From contig JABYQQ010000029.1 in assembly GCA_022605405.1 (NCBI GenBank), positions 310,001 to 374,000 of the forward strand: DNA of 64,000 nucleotides, in the 5' to 3' direction. Under the pieces are notes generated by a model that was not told the DNA's origin, did no database searches, and worked only from the letters and a program-made list of their open reading frames with translations. The stretch comes from Earliella scabrosa (lineage: Eukaryota > Basidiomycota > Agaricomycetes > Polyporales > Polyporaceae). This document shows positions 57,255-64,000 of the stretch, piece after piece; the first letter of the stretch is position 1; each line of letters opens with the position of its first letter. The translations under genes and the position numbers were made by a program.

Positions 57255-59386
57255 CTACGCATCCGCGTCAACCGCAGCTAACCCAATCAAGGCCTCGGCT
57301 TCGGGAGAACGCGCACGGATCTCGCACTTGAACTTCACCGGAGATCTATGCATGCCAGCGTGAATCAGTGAGCGGCAAGCAAGACTGCAGAGCATCAACA
57401 TCGTAGACTCACGAGCTGACGAGATGCTTCGTGAACTTGGCCTCCAGAGGAAGAGGGTTACCATGCGCATCCACAGGCGGCGAGACGGTGAACACCTGCA
57501 GGATTGACGCGCATACAATGAACAGCGACGCGTCTGCGAGGTGGCGGCCGGGACAGATCCTGCTCAACAGTCGACGTCAGTGAATCCGCACGTGTCGCAC
57601 TCTGAGTGGGATCTTCCACACCGTCTCCCGAAGCCGAAGATGAACGAATACGGGTCGCGAACCTCCGGGTTAAGCTTGCCATCCTTGAGGAATCGGTCGG
57701 GATTGAAGCGTTCAGGATCAGGATAGACGGATGGATCTCGGGAGTACGCCCTAGCAAGAGGATCAACTCTTCTCCTGGTTGAACAGAAGATCGACAGACG
57801 TACCATAGGTTGGGAATAACGAGCGAACCCTTCGGAATCAGGAACCCATTGTAGACGTCATCCCGGACGGCTGCGTGTGGAACGCCAGTTGGCGCGACGA
57901 CGTGCCATCGGGCCAGCTCCTTGACGAGGGCATTCACGTAGGGCAGTGTACTGCGGTCACAGAAGTCCGGAAGACGCTGCGAACCAATCACGTTGTCCAG
58001 CTCGGCTTGTGCCTTCTTTTGCACCTCGGGGTATAGCGCCATTGCGAGAATGAAGGCCTGAATTGTTGCTTCCGTCTAGTACCTCACATATGTCAGTTAT
58101 AGTTCAGTTGTACGGCGGCACTGCCTCACGGTATCAGCACCAGCTGCAGCCGTTTGTGAGTTTGTGTTTGCTTCTGTAATTAGGTGGCAAACGCACCGTT
58201 GTAGACCGTCGCCGCAATTCCGGCGCACATCTCTTGCTCTTCCGCGTCCGCCTCTTCGCTCGCCTGCCGGGAGTTGCGCAGCATACTGGCCAAGATAGAG
58301 TCCCTTGGGATGCCGTGTGTCTAGACATGTTGATGAGCATTCGGATCGTAACGCAACAGGCCCGATATCACTCACGAGGTTCTCTATACCCGCATGGAGG
58401 AGCTGCCGCAGTATGGCTCGGATACGCATACTGGCGACTGCTGCTTCGCGCTTGAAGGTAGCGCCTGGGAACCATTGGGGCAGATACTGCAGAGCCGGGA
58501 GTGCCTCAACGAGGTACTTCCCGGGAACAGTGAACGCCGTTGCAGTCTCCAGCATCTCGCGGATCTCATGGAGGTACGTCTCGTCGCCTTTTGGAATCTC
58601 GAGTCCATAAGCGACCGAGAGGGCCGTTCCTGCGAAGGCACTATTGCGAATCCCGATGTTTAGTTTAGCCGATACTGTTAATGGCAGATATCCATGGCTC
58701 CTCACCGTTCTACATGTTTGGTGAACAGCTGTGGGCTTTCGAGCAAATCATGGAGGAGCTGGTGCGCTACTCGGCGTTGGAGCGGCTGGTATCGAACAAT
58801 AGAGTTCGGAAGAAGCTCTTGGTGGAACACGCGCCTGTGCGCGCGCCATTGCGGACCATACCGGAGCACAATCAGACTCCACTCCGCGAAAGATGTTCTG
58901 GAGGTGTACGTGTAGCGTAGCGAGTCAATGAACGAGAGTGCCAAGGCTCGCACGATGTCACGTACAGCTTTCCCATGACCATGTCTGGCCTGTCAGAGTA
59001 TATCGCCGAGCGTTTGTCGAGCAATTCGCAAGCCACCTCGTACGATCCCAGTACGATGGTGTGCTGGCCAAAAACCTTGAGACGCGCTAGGTCCCCTGGT
59101 GTAGGGTTATAAACAACATTAGTACGACGGTACTGTCTATTGAAGTAAGATACCTACCGTACTTCGCACTTAGTTCTTTGAATCCGCGTCCGCGGTCGTG
59201 CTTGGGAAAGTCCAGGGCATTGCCAATTATCGGCCAACCGGGTGGTCCAGGAGGTAGAGAAGCGGATCTTCCTCTTGTGAGCCAGTCACGTACATAAAGA
59301 GCGGCGCGCACAGAGAGTGAGATACAGATAAGGGCGGATACGGCTTGCAGCCACCCAGCAGGAGCGTCGTCTACACTGAGTGACAT
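57255..59386 (-). CDS. Cytochrome P450, paralogue 1
   Basis: Ten exons in phase: 59386-59158, 59095-58966, 58897-58706, 58640-58376, 58320-58197, 58143-58130, 58075-57804, 57750-57622, 57559-57413, 57345-57255; 530 residues. An N-terminal membrane segment (about 10-35) is followed by LPPGPPGWPIIGNALDFPK. The C-helix has WRAHRR. The oxygen-activating I-helix motif AGADT is made by a 14-nt exon. K-helix is KELARWH (E-x-x-R), PERF region PERFNPDRFL, and heme loop FGFGRRICPGRHLAD, formed across intron 57621-57560. All landmarks of an active microsomal monooxygenase are present. It resembles the large Agaricomycete group often annotated as O-methylsterigmatocystin oxidoreductase-like; the substrate cannot be told from sequence. 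Confidence 0.93.
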
Positions 59387-59425
59387 GGCGATGGACTCGG
59401 AATGAACGATGCCTACGCTGCACAG

Positions 59426-59431
59426 TATATA
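59426..59431 (-). promoter_or_regulatory. TATA box of P450 1
   Basis: TATATA on the minus strand, about 40 nt upstream of the ATG at 59386. Confidence 0.45.
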
Positions 59432-60721
59432 GGCATAGATAAGCGACTGCAGTCATTCAAGCATCGTAATATGCTAGGGATTTATGACAAAGCATACATA
59501 CGACTTCTTAAGGTTCAGGTGTATGGAGCCTGTGGGAATGTTGACTGAATAGAGACGCAGATGCGCTGTCAGGACGTCAGCTCGTATGAAAGCCAGTACG
59601 TACGCGTACGTATGAGCATAGACTGCGCGGGTCAGCGGATATGAGCCTGTCTGAGGTTGCTACTACCCCCGGGCCGTTCCAGCTCGGAATATCCACCCTC
59701 GATTGCAGAGGAGTAAGGTGACATAAAGCGCTGTCAGTGAGTCATCGTGCTGACGCATGGATGCGCATGTCACTATGAAGTCGCTCTATAGAAAGGGCAG
59801 ATAAAAGCGCACCTAAATGAGGGGAATGGAAACACGAGACATGGGATGTCAATGTTGAACGTTCAACGTTGTCAACTTTGAAAAGTTCGCAATTAAAGTT
59901 GGTTTCGCCGTCATGGGCGCCTCTGATTATATAAGCACATCAGATAGTGCTACCAGCGTCTAGAGTACCATATCCGTACTCCATCCTATGCGCTTCCGAT
60001 CTCAGTGAGGTTGCCCAGAGTCTCACTCCTGCGTTTTGGTCTCAATCAGTTTACAGGTCTGGGGGAGACCCACAACTTATAGGCATAGGGCTCTCTACTA
60101 CTACTCTCTAATAATCAACAAGTACCTTCAAACCGCCTTAAGGGGCCGCCGGGTTCGCCGCGGATGGCTCCGACATTTGTCTGACCGCGCATGGCCCCTT
60201 CCCCAGCATCGCATAATAGTTTACATCCAATTGGATTTTGAGTACCATGCTTTATGTGAGTGCAGTTATTACCTGTCTATATGCCATCTCGATCTTGTCT
60301 CAGACTGCGTTAGATGTCTCTTCCATAGCAACACGGTCGTCCGTTAGATCCGAGATGGCCATGGTATCAAGTACGATATGGTTGTGCGCCGTCTGAGAAC
60401 CCCTTGAAACGCTTGAAATGCAACACGGCTCTTAAGTGCAGACAAATACAACTGATAACACCGGAGGTGAACGCGCCGGAGTCCTATGTGAGTGCTGTCC
60501 ATTTCCAAAACCTGGTACGCCTCCTAACGTCTATCCTTCAACCATCTGACTCTGTCCAGCTCGAACGCTCATGATATTGTGAAATTGCCGTGTCGATAGT
60601 GCACGGCGCGTACGTCCTCCGGAGCCCAGTCAACTCCCGCCCATGAAATGACCAGCGCCCATGGCTGAAAGGTACCACACATCGCGTCAATCGAGCAATG
60701 TCGCACTGCTTGTTGAACTAG
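59432..60721. other. Intergenic between divergent genes
   Basis: 1.3 kb between P450 1 (-) and the secreted Cys-rich gene (+). No gene supported. Contains the palindromic element TGTTGAACGTTCAACG around 59853-59869, whose core 13-mer recurs at 29511 and 61632. Confidence 0.6.
59858..59870. repeat. Dispersed 13-mer AACGTTCAACGTT, copy 2
   Basis: Identical 13-mers occur at 29511-29523, 59858-59870 and 61632-61644; the second sits inside a longer palindrome. Two of the three flank the Cys-rich gene between the P450s. Confidence 0.5.
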
Positions 60722-60729
60722 TATATAAG
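60722..60729 (+). promoter_or_regulatory. TATA box of the secreted Cys-rich gene
   Basis: TATATAAG 93-100 nt before the ATG at 60822, with a pyrimidine-rich leader. Confidence 0.55.
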
Positions 60730-60821
60730 CGAGCAGCATACTCCAGTATTTTCAGCAACCCTTCTTCACAACAGCCCCACCGCTAGCGCTAGTCACACCT
60801 CCCCCCCGTTACTGTCCCGAC

Positions 60822-61128
60822 ATGAAGCTTTCTTTCGTCGTCCTCGTCACCGCATTCTTCGCGGGTTCAGCCCATGCCCTGACCACCGCTCACCTTGAGG
60901 AGGTGAGTATTGAGTCTGCCAGACCGTACTACTCACTCACCCCTACTTCTCTAGCGAGGCACGGCCTGCTCGGGAGCGTACGCCAACTGCCTCCACGCTT
61001 GCGGTACCGTAAGCTGCGACTCGGGCGACTGCCACCAGTACTGCAAGTGCGCGTACTGCTGGAACACCAACCCCATCTTCGACTTCCCCTGCGTCAGCAA
61101 CCTCAACTGCGTTCCTCCCAACTTCTGA
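60822..61128 (+). CDS. Small secreted cysteine-rich protein
   Basis: Two exons, 60822-60902 and 60955-61128, joined at a codon border; 84 residues. Residues 1-19 (MKLSFVVLVTAFFAGSAHA) form a clear signal peptide with an A-x-A cleavage site. The mature part of about 65 residues contains ten Cys, enough for five disulfides, with blocks ACSGAYANC, HACGTVSCDSGDC, YCKCAYC and a final FPC...NC. Small size, secretion signal and Cys content fit the fungal small secreted protein class, which includes effectors and antimicrobial peptides. I know no family with this exact Cys spacing. A good TATA box precedes it. It is flanked by the two P450 paralogues and is likely a later insertion between the duplicates. 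Confidence 0.85.
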
Positions 61129-61751
61129 GCGAGGGGCAACATTGCGTGGATGCTGTCTCCGTTGGCTCTTGTACGTGTCAGTGCATTGGGCCGGAAAGCA
61201 CGACGCTGAAGCTGATCTCTATCACGTATAGCTTTGTTAGTCCTGTAGTGCAACGTGGGCTCTGCTCACGATGAAGCTGAGCTATGCGAGTCATCATTTC
61301 GTGCTCGCAGGCTTTTCATTGGGCTGGCCATTTTGCCATGACTCTTTGTACACGTATTTATTCGGATGGGCCCTATGAGGACAATGCGTCAGGCATGACA
61401 CACCAACTTGTTTGTCTCCCGATTCGAGGCAGGCTCAATGAAGCTGGTCACAACGATGACGACACACGCAACATCCGGAGCTCTACCCAGTTGAATCAAC
61501 GACAGGGAAGAATATTGACAAAGCGACGTTACAGAGGAAACACCCTCCATGACCGATCCGTTACACTGCCTCTCGCGTAAGAAAACAAGAACATCACAAT
61601 TGAAAGAGTGTTTCTTGATTGATCTACATCGAACGTTCAACGTTACGCAGTCCGAGTCTAGCACATCACGCGCGTCCACCACCTTCTGCCTCCCAACTTC
61701 CTCCTCTCAGGCACAGCTGGGGGGTGGACAGCAGCTTGGCTGACAACGCAG
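61129..61751. other. Intergenic
   Basis: 3' flanks of the Cys-rich gene (+) and P450 2 (-). Carries one copy of the 13-mer AACGTTCAACGTT at 61632-61644. No gene supported. Confidence 0.6.
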
Positions 61752-63872
61752 TCATGCGTCGACGTCGACCGATGCTGCCGTGACCAAGGCGCGAGCGGCG
61801 GCAGAGCGCGCACGGATCTCGCACTTGAAAGGAATCGGGGCCCTGCGTGAAGAGGCGATCAGCAAGCGGCATTGACAGGCAGTATCCCAGATCAAGCACG
61901 CACGAGCTCGCGAGGTGCTTCGTGAACTTGGGCTCCAGGGGCATAGGCTTGCCGCGCGCGTCCAGCTCGGGGGTGATATTGAACACGAGCAGGATTGACG
62001 CGCACACGATGAACAGGGACGAGTCCGCGAGGTGACGACCGGGGCATATCCTGTCGACGCAAGTCAACCACCCTGTTGTGAGCAGATCGCGCAAGTGAGA
62101 TGGCGGAGGACGCACCTTCGCCCGAAGCCAAAGACGAAGGTGGCAGGGTCCTGCACGTCGGGGTTCAGCTGCCCGTTCTTGAGGAACCGGTCGGGGTTGA
62201 AGCGTTCGGGGTCAGGGTAGACACGGGGGTCCCGAGACATCGCCCTAAGGAGATGGATTATCGCTCTACTGCAGCCACAGAATAGGTCAAGGGACATACC
62301 ATAGGTTGGCCAGAACGAGCGAACCCTTGGGGATCAGCCAGCCGTTGTAGACGTCGTCCTGGACTGTCGCGTGGGGGACCCCAGTCGGCGCGACGACGTG
62401 CCACCTCATCAGCTCTTTGACGAGGGCGTTGACGTACGGGAGTGAGTCGCGTTCAGAGAATTCCGGGAGGCGTGAAGAGCCGATCACGCTGTCCAGTTCG
62501 GCCTGCGCCTTCTTCTGCACCTCGGGGTTGAGTGCCATCAGCAGAATGAAGGCCTGGATCGAGGCTTCTGTCTATCACCGGATGTCAGTTTTGGTAGAGG
62601 ATACGATTGTACAGTTTCCTCACCGTATCTGCGCCAGCTACAGCGTGGGGTCAGTCGCTGCACGAACACCCGTTTCGAGTTCGACGAGTTGACGCACCAA
62701 GGTACACCGTTGCCGCAACTCCGGCCGCGAAGTCTCGCTCCTTGGACTCCTCCTCGTCGCTAGAGGGCCGAGCCGAGCTCATCATATTGGACAGAATTGA
62801 GTGCCGGGATATGCCGTGGGTCTAGATAGTACAATTGATCACGCTATACTCCCATCACGAACAAAGCATGATGGCTCACCAGGTTCTCGATACCCGCGTC
62901 CACGAGCTGCCGGAGGATAACCTTGAATCGCTTCTCCGCAGCCGCAGCCTCGCGCTTGAAGGCCGCACCGGGGAACCATTGGGGTACGTATTGCAGAGCG
63001 GGGATGGCCTCGACCAAATATTTACCGGGAACGGCGAAGTTCGCGGCGGTGTGAATCATATCCCGCATCGGGTCCAAGTATCTGTTGTCGCCTTTCACCA
63101 TCTGCAAGCCGTACGCAACCGAGAGCGCTGTCCCTGCGAAGGCGCTGCGATGTGGAGCCAGTGACTTAGCATGACTGACAAAACGAATAGCGGGACAGCA
63201 CTTACTACTCGATATGGTGGAAGAAATCTTGTGGCTTCTCGAGAAGGTCCAGCAGCAGTTGGTTGGCGACTTGGCGCTGGAGCGGCTGGTACGGAACGAC
63301 GGCGTTGGGAAGAAGCTCTTGGTGGAACACGCGTCTGTGCGTGCGCCATTCTGCGCCGTACCGCTTGACGATCACGCTCCAGTCAGCGAAGGACGTCCTG
63401 GAGAATAGTGTCACCCGCGCGCTCAGCAGGACTGGAGTCGTATTATGTCACGTACAGCTTGCCCATGACCATGTCCGGCCTATCCGAGTATGCTGCTGAG
63501 CGTTTGTCGAGTAGCTCAACGGCCAGCTCGTATGAGTTGATCGCAACGGTATGCTGGCGGAACACTTTCAGATAAACCATGTCCTTGCTCCCTGGTGCAC
63601 ATTACAGTGGTCATGTGAAGGTCCAGAACGAGTTCAACGCGATACATACCATACTTCTCACTGAGTTCCTTGAATTCGGGTCCCCGGTCGCGCTTGGGAA
63701 AGTCTAGAGCATTTCCAATAATCGGCCAACCACGCGGTCCAGGAGGCAAAGGCAGAGACGATCCTCTTGACAGCCGATCCCGGAGAGCAAGTGTGACAAG
63801 GGTAACCAGGGAGACCGCGAGGAGTGTAGGGGCGGCTTGGAGCCATGAAGAAAGAGCTGGGTCGAGAGACAT
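61752..63872 (-). CDS. Cytochrome P450, paralogue 2
   Basis: Ten exons in phase: 63872-63650, 63591-63456, 63397-63206, 63144-62880, 62821-62698, 62637-62624, 62571-62300, 62244-62116, 62050-61904, 61842-61752; 530 residues, the same length as paralogue 1. Every exon from the third on has the same length as its counterpart. The start MSLDPALSSWLQ was chosen over an upstream in-frame codon because it matches MSLSVDDAPAGWLQ. Landmarks: membrane anchor, LPPGPRGWPIIGNALDFPK, I-helix AGADT from a 14-nt exon, K-helix KELMRWH, PERFNPDRFL, heme loop FGFGRRICPGRHLAD. It is a tandem duplicate of paralogue 1 in the same orientation. Likely a microsomal monooxygenase; substrate unknown. Confidence 0.93.
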
Positions 63873-63914
63873 GGCAATGAATGGAACAGTACTGAGACGC
63901 AAACTGAGCTGGAC

Positions 63915-63922
63915 ATTATATG
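63915..63922 (-). promoter_or_regulatory. TATA-like element of P450 2
   Basis: CATATAAT on the minus strand, about 45 nt upstream of the ATG at 63872. Confidence 0.4.
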
Positions 63923-64000
63923 TGCCACGTAGCGACGACGATCCCCGACAATGGAGTTTGCGAGTGGACTAAATGGGGTTGAAGGAGGGTGCCGATGACG

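Noticed and set aside
1..64000. CRISPR arrays, prophage, bacterial operons
   Set aside because: No regularly spaced repeats, no Shine-Dalgarno-type gene packing; the genes are intron-rich and fungal.

Overview
The window is nuclear DNA of a filamentous basidiomycete, most probably a wood- or litter-dwelling Agaricomycete of the polypore type. The evidence is GC-rich sequence, many very short introns (mostly 45-70 nt) with GTRNGT/YAG ends, and typical families: DUF6699-like proteins, F-box and HET proteins, tandem P450s, a GH5 glucanase and a small Cys-rich secreted protein. No bacterial, organellar or viral block was seen. All gene models were spliced by hand from the sequence and checked for reading phase across every junction unless stated.

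Layout. (1) 0-17 kb: four metacaspase (caspase-like, clan CD) genes on both strands (8-1877 +, partial; 3294-5141 -; 8911-11171 -; 14346-16729 -), with an F-box/WD40 fusion gene (5389-7764 +) between the second and third and a lone last exon of a P450 (2385-2481 +). (2) 17-34.8 kb: mostly gene-poor GC-rich DNA with one DUF6699-like gene (24440-25153 -) and a diverged three-unit tandem repeat near 27.5 kb. (3) 34.8-52 kb: four more DUF6699-like genes (34891, 39684, 48677 on +; 51524 on -), a C2H2 zinc-finger gene (36336-37490), a GH5 exo-beta-1,3-glucanase-like gene (42335-44303) and a fifth metacaspase (44993-47166). (4) 52-64 kb: an HNH-domain gene, a HET-domain gene, two tandem P450 paralogues and, between them, a small secreted 10-Cys protein.

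The most interesting content is the metacaspase family. Exon lengths recur across copies (175, 61, 63, 46, 19 nt), so all five descend from one gene. They lack an N-terminal prodomain and carry a long p20-p10 linker (type II-like layout). All five keep a Cys motif R-C-x-S-P...C-x-G-x-C in that linker. One copy (3294-5141) keeps every reading frame and splice site but has lost the catalytic His, the HSG after the Cys and the p10 signature, so it looks like a pseudoprotease. With a HET gene and an HNH gene 8 kb or less from the fifth copy, the region may be a self-recognition or cell-death neighbourhood; that last point is inference only.
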